Shown piece after piece: positions 44,203 through 53,684 of a stretch of 64,000 nucleotides of DNA. The notes beneath the pieces were generated by a model. The model had not been told where the DNA came from. It saw only the letters and a list, made by a program, of their open reading frames with translations, and did no database searches. Origin of the DNA: Sulfurimicrobium sp031426915 (lineage in GTDB: Bacteria; Pseudomonadota; Gammaproteobacteria; Burkholderiales; Sulfuricellaceae). Where the stretch lies: positions 1-64,000 of the forward strand of contig JASJPB010000040.1 in the NCBI GenBank assembly GCA_031426915.1. Direction: 5' to 3'. Every line of letters begins with the position of its first letter. Position 1 is the stretch's first letter. A program made the translations under genes and the position numbers.

Positions 44203-45549
44203 CTAAGCGGCAACAAAGGTATAAATCAATCCTGCCACGGCGCAAACGCCGATCACCTTCATGATGTCGGCCTTGAATTTCCACAACGCGACAAACGATG
44301 CGATGGCAATGACGAGCGGGATCGCGTCGAAGGGTCCAGCGAAAGGTACAGTTTCGGTCGCCTTGGGCCAGAAGGTATGCCAGGCGAAGAAGGTGGCGAG
44401 GTTGAGAATCACGCCGACCACGGCCGCGGTGATGGCGGTCAGCGGCGCGGTAAATTTCAGCTCGCCGCGTGTCGATTCCACTATCGGCCCCGCACCAAGA
44501 ATGAACAGGAACGAGGGCAGGAAGGTGAAGAAGGTGGCCACGGCGGCGCCGGCGAGCCCGGCCGCGACGGGGTTATCGAAGGAGTGCTTGGCCACGCCGC
44601 CCAGATAACCGACCCAGGTCACAATCATGATCAGCGGCCCCGGCGTGGTTTCGCCCAGCGCCAGGCCATCCATCATCTGCGGGCCGGTGAGCCAGCCGAA
44701 GTGTTCCACCGCGCCCTGGTAGACGTAGGGCAATACGGCATAGGCGCCGCCGATGGTGAGGAAAGCGGCCTTGGTGAAAAAATCGCCCATGTCGTACAGG
44801 CTGGGTACGCCGCTAATCGCCAGCATGGCGGCAAGCCAAATCAGCACGAAAACCGTAACCGTCAGCGCAAGCTTGCCCCAGGAAAACCGGGCATGGGCCG
44901 GCGGCGGCGTATCGTCGTCGATCAGCGCCGGGCCGTAGGCCTTGTTGCTGGCACCATGGCCGCCACCGGCCTTGAATTTGTTCGGCATCAGCTTGCCGCC
45001 GATGGCGCCGAGCAGGGCCGCCGCCAGCACGATCCAGGGAAAGTCGATCTTGAAGAAGAAGATGCCGACGAAGGCCAGCGCGGCGATGCCCAGCAATACT
45101 TCGTTCTTGATCGCCCGCGAGCCGATGCGCCAGGCGGCGAACAGCACCACCGCAACCACGGCGGGCTTGATGCCGTAGAAGATGCCCTGCACCGCCGGCA
45201 CGTCGCCGTAGTTCAGGTAGATGCCTGCCAGCAGCGACAGCAGCACGAAAGCCGGCATGAAGAACAGCACCCCAGCCATTACGGCACCCTTTACGCCGTG
45301 CATCAGCCAGCTGATATAGATGGCGAGCTGGATCGCCTCCGGCCCCGGCAACAGCATGCAGAAATTGAGCGCATGCAGGTAACGGTGCTCGGAAATCCAG
45401 CGCCGGCGCTCGACCAGCTCCTGGTGCATCATCGCGATCTGCCCGGCCGGGCCACCGAAGCTGATGAAGCCGAGCTTGAGCCAGTATTTGAAGGCCTCGC
45501 CGAGCGTGGGCGCGGGCGGCGGGGTAGTAGGAACAGCGGTGTCAGTCAT
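44203..45549 (-). CDS. chrA: Chromate efflux transporter ChrA
   Basis: 448 residues, a bidomain (long-chain) CHR-family transporter with about ten to twelve membrane helices. Family motifs in the N-half are FKYWLKLGFISFGGPAGQIAMMHQELVERRRWI and FCMLLPGPEAIQLAIYISW; the C-half repeats them as AYAVLPYVYQ, HFGWLTGPQMMDGLALGETTPGPLIMIVTWVGY. ChrA expels chromate from the cytosol by the proton-motive force. The ATG at 45549 has AGGAG seven bases upstream and overlaps the chrB stop by eight bases; an upstream in-frame ATG (45585) is inside chrB. Chromate resistance is the predicted phenotype; sulfate-chromate selectivity is relevant because three SulP transporters follow in the window. Confidence 0.93.
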   Translation of the reverse strand: MTDTAVPTTPPPAPTLGEAFKYWLKLGFISFGGPAGQIAMMHQELVERRRWISEHRYLHALNFCMLLPGPEAIQLAIYISWLMHGVKGAVMAGVLFFMPAFVLLSLLAGIYLNYGDVPAVQGIFYGIKPAVVAVVLFAAWRIGSRAIKNEVLLGIAALAFVGIFFFKIDFPWIVLAAALLGAIGGKLMPNKFKAGGGHGASNKAYGPALIDDDTPPPAHARFSWGKLALTVTVFVLIWLAAMLAISGVPSLYDMGDFFTKAAFLTIGGAYAVLPYVYQGAVEHFGWLTGPQMMDGLALGETTPGPLIMIVTWVGYLGGVAKHSFDNPVAAGLAGAAVATFFTFLPSFLFILGAGPIVESTRGELKFTAPLTAITAAVVGVILNLATFFAWHTFWPKATETVPFAGPFDAIPLVIAIASFVALWKFKADIMKVIGVCAVAGLIYTFVAA

Positions 45550-46453
45550 TGGGGTTCTCCTGTTGGTAATTCTTGTAAAGGCCATCGAATACTCGCCCGG
45601 CTTCCGTCAGCAATTTATCGTCGTTCGACGCTGCAGCGCGCTGCCCGCCCAGCACAGCCTCAATGCCAGGCGCCTCCGCCACCGGCACGCCGCCGACATC
45701 GAGGCAATGAACGATAGCGCTAATGCGGGCAATGGCGGGGTCCGTTTCGAGCCCGAAACTTGCAGCCAGCACCTCGAAGGTCACGCGGCCGTCTATATGG
45801 GTAAAGGTCGCGCCGTCGAAGTCGAAACCCAGCGCTTCGGGCGGGCAGTCAGTGGGTGATTCGAGCCAGAGGAATTCCGCCTTCCTGTCGATGAAGCGGC
45901 GGATCAGCCAGGCGGACGCCATGCGGTCCACCCACAGATGCTTGCGCGTCGCCCAGGTCCGCCCCGAAAAATCGGTAGCGACAAGGCGGCGAAGCTTGCC
46001 GCTTACGTTACTCGGCTCGCCCGTTGCTGCTGCTTCGAGCGCTGCCAAAGCACCCTCCGCCTGGCGCCGGGCTTCACCGGGGAAGAAGTCGATGGCGGAC
46101 AGCGTGGAGAACTCCCGCCGCAGGCCGCGTAGCGCCTTGGCATCGCCAGCCTCCGCCGCACCAATTGCGTCAAGCAGGTGCGCGTAATCCGCGCTCCGGT
46201 CGAACATGGCAACGATCTGTCCGTGCTGGGGGTCGTCGCGTCCCGCCAGGATAAAAAGATCGGCCGTACCTTCAACGCTCTTCACATCATCTGCAACCTG
46301 CGTCAGTGCAGCGGCATGCTGCGCCGCCTCCGGCAATAGATACACCCCATCGCGCAACGTGGCGCAGCCGAGCGCGCGCAAGGCACGCCAGACGCGCATG
46401 CGACCAGCGGATTGCCGGGTTGGCAGTGTGACGAAAAGTGCGAGGAAATTCAT
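45542..46453 (-). CDS. chrB: ChrB chromate resistance/regulatory protein
   Basis: 303 residues with an N-terminal domain (LFVTLPTRQSAGRMRVWRALRALGCATLRDGVYLLP, a PaaX/winged-helix-like region) and the C-terminal ChrB domain (WATRKHLWVDRMASAWLIRRFIDRKAEFLWLESPTDCPPEALGFDFDGATFTH). In Ochrobactrum, ChrB acts as a chromate-responsive regulator of chrBA. It overlaps chrA by eight bases, so the two are translated together. The 160 bases before it are AT-rich and hold its probable promoter and a TTCATATGAA palindrome. A paralogue of similar length is encoded at 54122-55093, at the other end of the metal cluster. Confidence 0.9.
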   Translation of the reverse strand: MNFLALFVTLPTRQSAGRMRVWRALRALGCATLRDGVYLLPEAAQHAAALTQVADDVKSVEGTADLFILAGRDDPQHGQIVAMFDRSADYAHLLDAIGAAEAGDAKALRGLRREFSTLSAIDFFPGEARRQAEGALAALEAAATGEPSNVSGKLRRLVATDFSGRTWATRKHLWVDRMASAWLIRRFIDRKAEFLWLESPTDCPPEALGFDFDGATFTHIDGRVTFEVLAASFGLETDPAIARISAIVHCLDVGGVPVAEAPGIEAVLGGQRAAASNDDKLLTEAGRVFDGLYKNYQQENPND

Positions 46454-46500
46454 TTCATATAGGCGCCATTTAATTTATGTTAATAATATAACCATTTTCG

Positions 46501-46510
46501 TTCATATGAA
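46501..46510. promoter_or_regulatory. Palindrome in the chrB upstream region
   Basis: The perfect palindrome TTCATATGAA lies 48 bases before the chrB start in an AT-rich region (46465-46520). It also contains GTTA-N6-TAAC at about 46478-46491. It could be an operator for autoregulation by ChrB. A related but longer inverted repeat stands before the second chrB. Confidence 0.35.
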
Positions 46511-46613
46511 ACATTATTTTCCGCGCTTGCAGACTAGCAGAAATCGGCCGCACGTAGCCATCTATGCCATGTCAATGCTCAAACAATCGGGATCGCGAGA
46601 GGTTGCCGCTCAG

Positions 46614-47675
46614 TCAATGCCGGTGTCTGTGATGGATGTCCGGAAAATGGCTGTGGCTATGGCGTTCAGGCAGGTGATCATGGGGATGGCTATGGGGTTC
46701 GCGCCCATCCCACGGAAAATCGTGTTCGTGCCGGTGGTGCTCGTCGTGGACATGTTCATGGGCATGGGTCAGCGCCTCATGTAAGTGTTCATGTCCATGA
46801 CGTTCCGTCAGGTGCAACCAGACACCTATCCCCATCAGCATCGCGGCCAGCCAGAACGATGGCGGGGTCGGTTCGTTGAGCAACAGAATGCTCAACGCGG
46901 CGCCGATGAACGGCGCCGTGGAGAAGTAAGCCCCGGTGCGCGAAGTGCCCAGTTCGCGTAGCGCGCGCACGAAAAAAACCAGACTCAGGCCGTAGCCCAG
47001 CAAACCAACAACCATTGCTGATCCAGCAAGCGGCAAGGCGGGCATAGAGTGCCCCAGGGACAGCGCCAAGCCGAGGTTGACGGATCCGGCCACCAAACCC
47101 TTCGTGCCGGCGATAAACAGGGCATCCGAAGCCGACACCTTGCGTGTCAGGTTATTGTCGATGGCCCAGCACAGGCAGGCAGCCATGATCGCCAGCGGTC
47201 CGAGCCAATCGCCGGCCCCGGGTTCTCCGCTGGGCCAGGAAAGCGCAATGCCGCCGGCTACAATGAATACCATGCCGATGATAATGCGACGGTCGGCGTG
47301 TTCGCGAAAGACGATCCAGGCCAGCATGGCGGACAGCACCGCTTCCAGATTGAGCAGCAGCGATGCCGCACCTGCGCCGGTTCTCGTGAGGCCGATCACG
47401 AGCAGAAGCGGGCCGAGGACACCGCCAAAGCCGATGGCCCCCGCGAACCAGGGCCAATCCGATCCCGACAGACCACTCGGTTTCCATCCCCTGTCACGCA
47501 GCAGTCGTACTACCCCCAAGCCGAGGCCGCTGCCCAGATAGAGCAGCCCCGCCAGCGCCAAGGCAGACGTGTCGCCGACCAGCAGCTTGACAAAGGGGGT
47601 GCTGCCGCCGAACAGGGCGGCAGCCAGCAGGCTTAGCCAGACAGCGGACGGGAGTTTTATTTTAGCTTTAAGCAT
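46614..47675 (-). CDS. EamA/DMT-family transporter with His-rich C-terminal tail
   Basis: 353 residues. Two EamA repeats of five helices each occupy residues 8 to about 290 (LSLLAAALFGGSTPFVKLLV; LLLNLEAVLSAMLAWIVFREH; GTSRTGAYFSTAPFIGAALSILLLNEP). The last 65 residues are a cytosolic or periplasmic tail with about 24 histidines (for example HEHLHEALTHAHEHVHDEHHRHEH), interrupted by acidic residues, which should bind Zn, Ni, Co or Cu. The ATG at 47675 overlaps the czcA stop by eight bases, so it is translated after the RND pump. A metal-export or metal-linked metabolite-export function is likely by context. The tail is unusual for EamA proteins and is the main evidence for a metal role. Confidence 0.82.
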   Translation of the reverse strand: MLKAKIKLPSAVWLSLLAAALFGGSTPFVKLLVGDTSALALAGLLYLGSGLGLGVVRLLRDRGWKPSGLSGSDWPWFAGAIGFGGVLGPLLLVIGLTRTGAGAASLLLNLEAVLSAMLAWIVFREHADRRIIIGMVFIVAGGIALSWPSGEPGAGDWLGPLAIMAACLCWAIDNNLTRKVSASDALFIAGTKGLVAGSVNLGLALSLGHSMPALPLAGSAMVVGLLGYGLSLVFFVRALRELGTSRTGAYFSTAPFIGAALSILLLNEPTPPSFWLAAMLMGIGVWLHLTERHGHEHLHEALTHAHEHVHDEHHRHEHDFPWDGREPHSHPHDHLPERHSHSHFPDIHHRHRH

Positions 47676-50600
47676 CGTCAAGGCCGTCGTTGGCCGTCGG
47701 CCCGGGGGTTGCGCTGATAGCCCCGAAACGCAGGTAGAGCGCCGGCACGACAATCATGTTGAGCAGCGTGGAACTGGCCAGCCCGAACAGAATGACGATG
47801 GCCATCGGCGACTGGATTTCGCTGCCCGGTTGTCCGGCGGCAAGCGCCAGCGGGACCAGGGCAAGACCGGCAGCCAGGGCGGTCATCAGGATGGGCACCA
47901 GACGCTCCTCGGCACCGCGTTTGACGGCCTCTGCCGCGTCGCGCACGCCCTCGTGTTCCACCAGATGATGGATGTGGGCAATCATCATCACGCCGTTGCG
48001 GGTAGCGATACCGAACAGCGTGATGAAGCCGATGATCGAGGCCACCGACAGCACGCCACCCGCGACGAATACGCCTATCACCCCGCCGATGATGGCGAGC
48101 GGCAGGTTGAGCATGACCAGCAGCGCGTCGCGAGCGGTACGGAAAGCAACGAAAAGCAAAAGAAAGATGCCGACGGTGACCGCGAAACCCAGGAACAGCA
48201 GGATGCGGCCAGCCTCCTCGGCACTCTCGAACTGGCCACCATATTCCACGTGATAGCCCTGCGGCAACTTCACCTCCGCAGCCACCTTGCGCCGTATGTC
48301 GTCCACCACGCTCGCCAGATCGCGCCCGGCGACGTTGGCCATCACCACCATCTTGCGCTGCACGTTCTCACGCGAGATGGAGTACGGCGCCCGGTCGTTG
48401 CGGATGTCGGCCAGCGCGGAGAGCGGCAGGCGCGCGCCGCTGGCTGTGGTGACCAGCGTGGCGCGGATGGCGTCGAGACTGGCTTTCGCCGCCGGATCGA
48501 AGCGCACCGCCAGGTCGTAGGTCGCCTGGCCCTGCTGGACGCGGCTCACCGCCATGCCGGAAAACGCCACCTCGATGGTTTCCGCCACCTGCCGGATGGA
48601 AAGGCCGTGCCGGGCCAGGGCATCCCGCTTGAAGCGGATGGTCAGGAAGGGGATGTCGCTTTGCTGCTCGTCGGTAACGTCTACCGCGCCCGCCACGGTT
48701 TGCACCAGCGCCTTGATTTCCCCGGTCAGGCGGCGCAGTTCGCCCAGGTTAGGGCCTAGAATCTTCACCGCGATGTTGGAGCGGCTGCCTGAGAGCATGT
48801 GGTCGATGCGGTGTGAAATCGGCTGGCCGACCACGATCTGGGTGCCGGGCACGGTCGAGAGGTCGTCGCGCAGGGCGGCGAGAAAGTCCTCCTTGCTGCG
48901 CGAGCCCATCTTCAGGGTCACTTCCATTTCGGACGCCGACACGTCCATGGCGTGCGGGTCACCCTCGGCACGGCCAGTGCGCCGGGCCGTAGCCACCACC
49001 TCCGGGTGTGAAAGCAGGATCTGCTCGACCATTTGACCCAAGCGGTCGGACTCTTCCAGTGCAGTTCCTGGCAGCGTGGCGGTGGCAATGGTCAGCGTTC
49101 CCTCGTTGAAGTCCGGCAGGAAGGCACGGCCGGCGAAGGAAAGTGCGACCAGAGAGATGACCAGCGCGACGACGCTCACCGCAGTCACCAACTGCCAGCG
49201 CGTGACCGTGGCTTCCAGTACCCGCCGATAGGTCGCGTGCAGGAAATGGATGAAGCGTGGTTCGACGTTCTCGCGGACGATCTTCGAGTGCGGCAGAAAC
49301 AGCGCCGCCAGTACCGGCGTTACCGTGATCGCCACCATTAGTGACGCTGCCAGCGACACCACGTAGGCGAAACCCAGCGGCGCCATCAGCCGGCCCTCCA
49401 CGCCCGAGAGGAAGAAGAGCGGGATGAACACCAGCATGATGATCAGCGTCGCGAAGACGATGGAACCCTGGATTTCCTTGGTCGCCTCAAACACCACCTG
49501 CGCTGTAGCACGTCGCTCGCTCTGCGGTTGCGCGAGATTCTCGCGCAGCCGCCGGACGATGTTCTCGACCACGATAATCGCGTCGTCCACCAGCGCACCG
49601 AGCGCAATGGCCATGCCGCCCAGCGTCATGGTGTTGATGGTGGCGCCGAGCGCCTTCATCGAGAGGATGGCCGCCACCAGCGATAGTGGAATTGCAACCA
49701 GGGTGATCGCCGTGGCCCGTGCCGATAGCAGGAAGGCGAAGACGATGGCGATCACCAGGACAGCCCCCTCGCCCAAGGCGGCGAGCAGGTTGTCGATGGA
49801 AACGCGGATGAAGTCCGCCTGGCGAAAGATGTGGCTTTCGATTTTCATCCCCGCCGGCAGGCCGGCCTGGATGTTCGCCAGCGTGAGGTCGAGCCGGTCG
49901 GTCAGTTCCAGTGTGTTGGCGCCAGGCTGTTTCTGGATGCCCAGCACCACGGCCGACTTGCCGTTGTGGGAACCGACACCGCGCTTGGGCGCCGTGCCGA
50001 TACCCACGTCGGCCACGTCACGGATGAGTATGGGTTGACTTTCGCGTACTTTGATCACCGTGTCCGCAATGTCGTCCAGCACCGCGATGCGGCCCTGACC
50101 CTGAATCAGGTATTCCTGACCGGATTCGACGTAAAAGCCGGCAGAGGCGTTCTGGTTGGAATCGCGGAGCGCCTGCGTCACCTCGTCCAGGCTTAGCTGG
50201 TAGGTGGCCAGCCGGTCGGGTCTTACCGTCACCTGGAACTGCTGGGTATCGCCGCCGATCGGCAGCACCTCGGCCACGCCGGGGACAGCCAGAATCCGGC
50301 GCTTCAATACCTGTTCGGCGACGTTCTTCATCTCCAAGCCGGAATGCTTGTCCGAGGTCAGCGCGATGAACAGAATCTCGCCCATGATCGAAGACGCGGG
50401 GGTCATCGCCGGCGCGGGAATATCCGGCGGGAGACTTGCGCGTGCCAGTTGCAGGCGTTCGGCCACCACCTGGCGGGCAAGATAGAGGTTGGTTCCCCAC
50501 TCGAATTCGACCGTCACGACGGACAGCCCGATCTTGGTGGCGGAGCGTACCCGTCGCACGTTGGGCGCACCGTTCAGGGCAGTTTCGATGGGGAATGTGA

Positions 50601-50793
50601 CCAGGCTTTCGACATCGGTCGGCGCCATGCCATGAGCCTCGGTCACCACCGTTACCGCGGGCGCCGTGAGGTCCGGAAAGACGTCCACCGGCGTGCGCGC
50701 TGCCTGCCAGCCGCCCCAGGCCAATAGCAGCACGCCGGCGAGGACGACGAAAAGTTTGTTGCGCAGCGACCACGCAATGATGTGTCCGATCAT
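47668..50793 (-). CDS. czcA: Heavy-metal RND efflux pump, inner-membrane subunit (CzcA/CusA family)
   Basis: 1041 residues, standard for HME-RND transporters. Twelve transmembrane helices and two large periplasmic loops are expected. Family motifs include VFPDLTAPAVTVVTEAHGMAPTDVESLVTFPIE near the start, the proton-relay block LGGMAIALGALVDDAIIVVENIVRRL in TM4, DFNEGTL in the second loop and LFGIATRNGVMMIAHIHHLVEHEG near the end. It takes cations from the periplasm or cytosol and drives them through CzcC by proton antiport. It follows czcB by 12 bases, with GGGAG five bases before its ATG. Which cation cannot be decided by reading; context (CzcI-like, His-rich partner) suggests Co/Zn/Cd or Ni over Cu/Ag. 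Confidence 0.9.
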   Translation of the reverse strand: MIGHIIAWSLRNKLFVVLAGVLLLAWGGWQAARTPVDVFPDLTAPAVTVVTEAHGMAPTDVESLVTFPIETALNGAPNVRRVRSATKIGLSVVTVEFEWGTNLYLARQVVAERLQLARASLPPDIPAPAMTPASSIMGEILFIALTSDKHSGLEMKNVAEQVLKRRILAVPGVAEVLPIGGDTQQFQVTVRPDRLATYQLSLDEVTQALRDSNQNASAGFYVESGQEYLIQGQGRIAVLDDIADTVIKVRESQPILIRDVADVGIGTAPKRGVGSHNGKSAVVLGIQKQPGANTLELTDRLDLTLANIQAGLPAGMKIESHIFRQADFIRVSIDNLLAALGEGAVLVIAIVFAFLLSARATAITLVAIPLSLVAAILSMKALGATINTMTLGGMAIALGALVDDAIIVVENIVRRLRENLAQPQSERRATAQVVFEATKEIQGSIVFATLIIMLVFIPLFFLSGVEGRLMAPLGFAYVVSLAASLMVAITVTPVLAALFLPHSKIVRENVEPRFIHFLHATYRRVLEATVTRWQLVTAVSVVALVISLVALSFAGRAFLPDFNEGTLTIATATLPGTALEESDRLGQMVEQILLSHPEVVATARRTGRAEGDPHAMDVSASEMEVTLKMGSRSKEDFLAALRDDLSTVPGTQIVVGQPISHRIDHMLSGSRSNIAVKILGPNLGELRRLTGEIKALVQTVAGAVDVTDEQQSDIPFLTIRFKRDALARHGLSIRQVAETIEVAFSGMAVSRVQQGQATYDLAVRFDPAAKASLDAIRATLVTTASGARLPLSALADIRNDRAPYSISRENVQRKMVVMANVAGRDLASVVDDIRRKVAAEVKLPQGYHVEYGGQFESAEEAGRILLFLGFAVTVGIFLLLFVAFRTARDALLVMLNLPLAIIGGVIGVFVAGGVLSVASIIGFITLFGIATRNGVMMIAHIHHLVEHEGVRDAAEAVKRGAEERLVPILMTALAAGLALVPLALAAGQPGSEIQSPMAIVILFGLASSTLLNMIVVPALYLRFGAISATPGPTANDGLDDA

Positions 50794-50805
50794 GTCATTC
50801 TCCCG

Positions 50806-52362
50806 TTAGTGCGCATGGCCATGACCGATTTCGCCGGTCTTGGTGGCGGCGAGCTTGACCAGATAGGCACCGCGTGTAACCACGCGCTGCCCCGGCTCCA
50901 GCCCCTCGATGACCTCCAGCCAATCGCCATCCCGGGCGCCGATGCGCACCGGCCGCCGTTCAAAGGATTCGCCACCGGTCATCACAAATACGGTCGGCAC
51001 GCCGTTCTCGTCGAGCACGGCCGATGCGGGAACGGCCACCACTTCGCTCGCGGCGCCGGCGAAAACTTGCGCCTTGACAGCCATGCCGATACGCAACCGC
51101 TCGTCCGGCTGCGCGAACTCGAAGAGCACCGGCACGGTGCGCGTCACCGCATCCACCGCGCCGCCGGTGGCAATCAGGCGGCCGTTCTTGCCCGGGACGA
51201 CCTCGAAGGCTTGTTCGACCCCCTCCACCCGGAACGTCGCACCGCTCGGCGAGGCCAAACGGGCCGCCTCCGACTCGGGCACACGTAATTCCAGCCACAG
51301 GACGCGCCGGTCGGCGATGTGAAAGAGCAAGGCCCCTTCCTGCACAAAAGCCCCCGGCGAGACACGGACATCGGCAATCGTGCCCGATACCGGCGCGCGC
51401 AGCGGCACGCCGCCGGCGCCGCCGCCATATTGGCCTTGGCGCCCCTGGGCGGCGTCGAACTCGGCGCGGGCCGATTCCTCGGCGGCGCGGGCGGCCAGCA
51501 GCCGTTTTTCCGGCACAGCCTCGTCCTTGAACAGACTCTCCATGCGGGAGCGCTCACGTCCGGCCAGGTCCAGTGCCACCCGGGCTTTGCGCGCGCCGGC
51601 CTGGAGCGAGGCCATATCCGTGTCGCCACCGAGACGCGGCGCGAGGTAGGCAAGGATGTCGCCCTTTTTCACGGTCTGTCCGAGTTGGGGGAATTTTCCG
51701 GTCGTCTGCACCTGTCCTGGTGCCGGCGCGGTCAGCAACGCCTCGCCATCCGGTCGGGCGCGCAGCATGCCGGTGGCTGCGATGGCAACGCGGATGGGGC
51801 GTTTGACGACCTCGGCGGTGGCGAAATCCACCTTCCATTGTTGTTCCTTGGTGAACCCAATGCCTCCCTCGTCGTGTTCGCCGCTCGCCGCGTCGGCAGC
51901 CTTACGATCGGCATAGACCGTTACCGGACCGAGCAAATGGCGCATGGTAAATTCCGGGGTGGCCACCTCGATTACCAACTCCCGCTCGCCAGCCTGCTTC
52001 GGCAAGGCCTCCGGCCGGAAGATGCCGGGCTGGGTCGGTGTTTCTGTGGCGAACACCTCGTCCGGCTGGCCGCCACCGGTAAGGATGACGCTCACCTTGC
52101 CGGCAGCCAACGCCCTGAAGTCGGCAAGCCGCGTGAGATGCGCGGCAAAGGCGGATTTTTCCCCAGCCACCAGGCGCGGGAACTCGACGAAAAGCTCGGT
52201 CATATCGGTGAAGTGGGTGAGCTTTTCGCCGCCGCCCCCGTGGCCATGACCGCCATCGGCCGTGGGCGCGTGGCTATCGTCCTTGGCCTGTTTGTTGCCA
52301 GGATCGCCGCAAGCGGTAAGGAACAGTGCGGTACAAAGCGTTGCAATCAGATATTTGTTCAT
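50806..52362 (-). CDS. czcB: Periplasmic adaptor (membrane-fusion) subunit of the metal RND pump
   Basis: 518 residues. A lipoprotein signal (MNKYLIATLCTALFLTACG, lipobox LTAC) is followed by a His/Gly-rich patch (ADGGHGHGGGGEKLTH) and an N-terminal domain of about 150 residues seen in CzcB-type adaptors. The HlyD core then starts: lipoyl half-motifs around GQVQTTGKFPQLGQTVKKGDILAYLAPRLGG and GVPLRAPVSGTIADVRVSPGAFVQEGALLFHI, a helical hairpin between them and beta-barrel/membrane-proximal domains. The C-terminus ends in TGEIGHGHAH, again metal-binding. It overlaps czcC by four bases (ATGA). It bridges CzcA and CzcC and may hand metal to the pump. Confidence 0.9.
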   Translation of the reverse strand: MNKYLIATLCTALFLTACGDPGNKQAKDDSHAPTADGGHGHGGGGEKLTHFTDMTELFVEFPRLVAGEKSAFAAHLTRLADFRALAAGKVSVILTGGGQPDEVFATETPTQPGIFRPEALPKQAGERELVIEVATPEFTMRHLLGPVTVYADRKAADAASGEHDEGGIGFTKEQQWKVDFATAEVVKRPIRVAIAATGMLRARPDGEALLTAPAPGQVQTTGKFPQLGQTVKKGDILAYLAPRLGGDTDMASLQAGARKARVALDLAGRERSRMESLFKDEAVPEKRLLAARAAEESARAEFDAAQGRQGQYGGGAGGVPLRAPVSGTIADVRVSPGAFVQEGALLFHIADRRVLWLELRVPESEAARLASPSGATFRVEGVEQAFEVVPGKNGRLIATGGAVDAVTRTVPVLFEFAQPDERLRIGMAVKAQVFAGAASEVVAVPASAVLDENGVPTVFVMTGGESFERRPVRIGARDGDWLEVIEGLEPGQRVVTRGAYLVKLAATKTGEIGHGHAH

Positions 52363-53585
52363 TCGGTGACACTCCCAGTCAGCAGGTCATATTCGATGCG
52401 GGCTTCACGCGCTTTCCATTCGAGATTGAGGGCCGTGATTTCGGCCTCCAACGCGCCGCGGTAGGCATCGAGCAGTTCAAGTAGGGTGGATTCGCCGCCC
52501 TGGTAGGCGGTTTCGGCGATGCGCAGCAACTCGGACGATCCGACTACCGCATGGGTGCGGTAGTCGTTAGCCGCCGTGGTCAGGCGTTCCACCTGACGAT
52601 GCAGGCCGCGCAGGTCGCCCTCGGCGCGGGAGCGGGTCAGGCTGTATTCGGCGCGGGCGTTGAGCGCCTCGGCCAGCGCGCGTTTCTCGCCGGCTTGCTG
52701 GCGATCGAAAACCGGCAAGGGAATCGAAAACGTGACGAGCGTGCCGTTCTCCCGCGCGATGCCGTTGTCCGTGTGCTTCGGACCGACACCCAAGGTCACA
52801 TCCGGCACCCATCCGCGTGATGCGGCGCGGCCTTCAAGGTCGGCAGCCTCGGCGCGCCGCGACAGCACTTGCAGGTCCGGTCGCTGTTCCAGCCGGGACA
52901 GCGCTGTATCGAGCGGTGGTGGAGCAGTGGGCGGCAAGGCGCCGGTGACGCTTACCGCGGCCTTGCCTGGGAGACCGATCAGCGCTGCCAGGCGCTCCGC
53001 GACACGATCCAGGTCGGCCTGCTCGGTGCTCAACCGGGCTTGCGCCGTCTGTCGCTCACGGGTGAGGCGGCGCCGGTCGTAGCCGGATGCTTCCCCCGCC
53101 TTGGCAAGCTTTTCGACCAGGCTCTCGACGCGGATGAAGCGCTGGGTCCAGGTTTTGGTCGCCCGGACGGTTTCCTGCTTGAACAGCGTTTCATGGAAGC
53201 GGTGGCGGATTTCCGCGGCGATTTCGCTGCGTCGCAGGATGTTGCCGGCATTCGCGGCATCGACGCGGCGGTCAGCCGCCTCGCGCCGCAGACCCCGACG
53301 ACCGGATACATCAAAGGTCTGGGAAATTTGCCAGGCCTCTTCGGTCGAGCCAGGCGTACCCCGGTTGCGGTCGCGACTATAGCCCAGGGTGGGATTGGGA
53401 AGAAGCCCGGCGGCCAGAGCATCGGCTTTTGCCACCTCGACGGTTCCGCGCTCCAGGTCGGACAGGTCGGTGCGCGCCAGTCCAAGGCGGACGGCCTCGG
53501 CTTCGGTGAGTGCTTGTATTGGGTCGGCTTGCGCCCACGCGGCCAGCGGCAGCGCGAGCAGAACTACGGATAATAGGTGTCGCAT
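52359..53585 (-). CDS. czcC: Outer-membrane channel of the metal RND pump (CzcC-like, TolC family)
   Basis: 408 residues with a signal peptide (MRHLLSVVLLALPLAAWA). The two outer-membrane-efflux repeats can be seen with the typical LEQRPDLQVLSRRAEAADLEGRAAS and GVGPKHTDNGIARENGTLVTFSIPLPVFDRQQAGEKRAL motifs, the latter marking the CzcC/CusC group. The final helix carries AYQGGESTLLELLDAYRGALEAEI. It supplies the exit duct for the CzcBA complex. It is the first RND gene of the operon, and its stop TGA shares bases with the czcB start. The czcI-like gene begins about 480 bases further upstream and ends 99 bases before it. Confidence 0.88.
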   Translation of the reverse strand: MRHLLSVVLLALPLAAWAQADPIQALTEAEAVRLGLARTDLSDLERGTVEVAKADALAAGLLPNPTLGYSRDRNRGTPGSTEEAWQISQTFDVSGRRGLRREAADRRVDAANAGNILRRSEIAAEIRHRFHETLFKQETVRATKTWTQRFIRVESLVEKLAKAGEASGYDRRRLTRERQTAQARLSTEQADLDRVAERLAALIGLPGKAAVSVTGALPPTAPPPLDTALSRLEQRPDLQVLSRRAEAADLEGRAASRGWVPDVTLGVGPKHTDNGIARENGTLVTFSIPLPVFDRQQAGEKRALAEALNARAEYSLTRSRAEGDLRGLHRQVERLTTAANDYRTHAVVGSSELLRIAETAYQGGESTLLELLDAYRGALEAEITALNLEWKAREARIEYDLLTGSVTE

Positions 53586-53684
53586 CGGGTTCCTCGGGAC
53601 GAAAAAATAGGGTCGAGGTCACCGGCAGGCAACGAGGCCGATTCGCTGCGTGAAGCAGCTTCGGCTAAAACAGTCCTGCCGGCT

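Noticed and set aside
43666..45717. 683-codon open frame on the plus strand across the chromate genes
   Set aside because: It is antisense to chrA and both ChrB-type genes, with no recognisable domain and Arg/Gly/Gln-rich composition.
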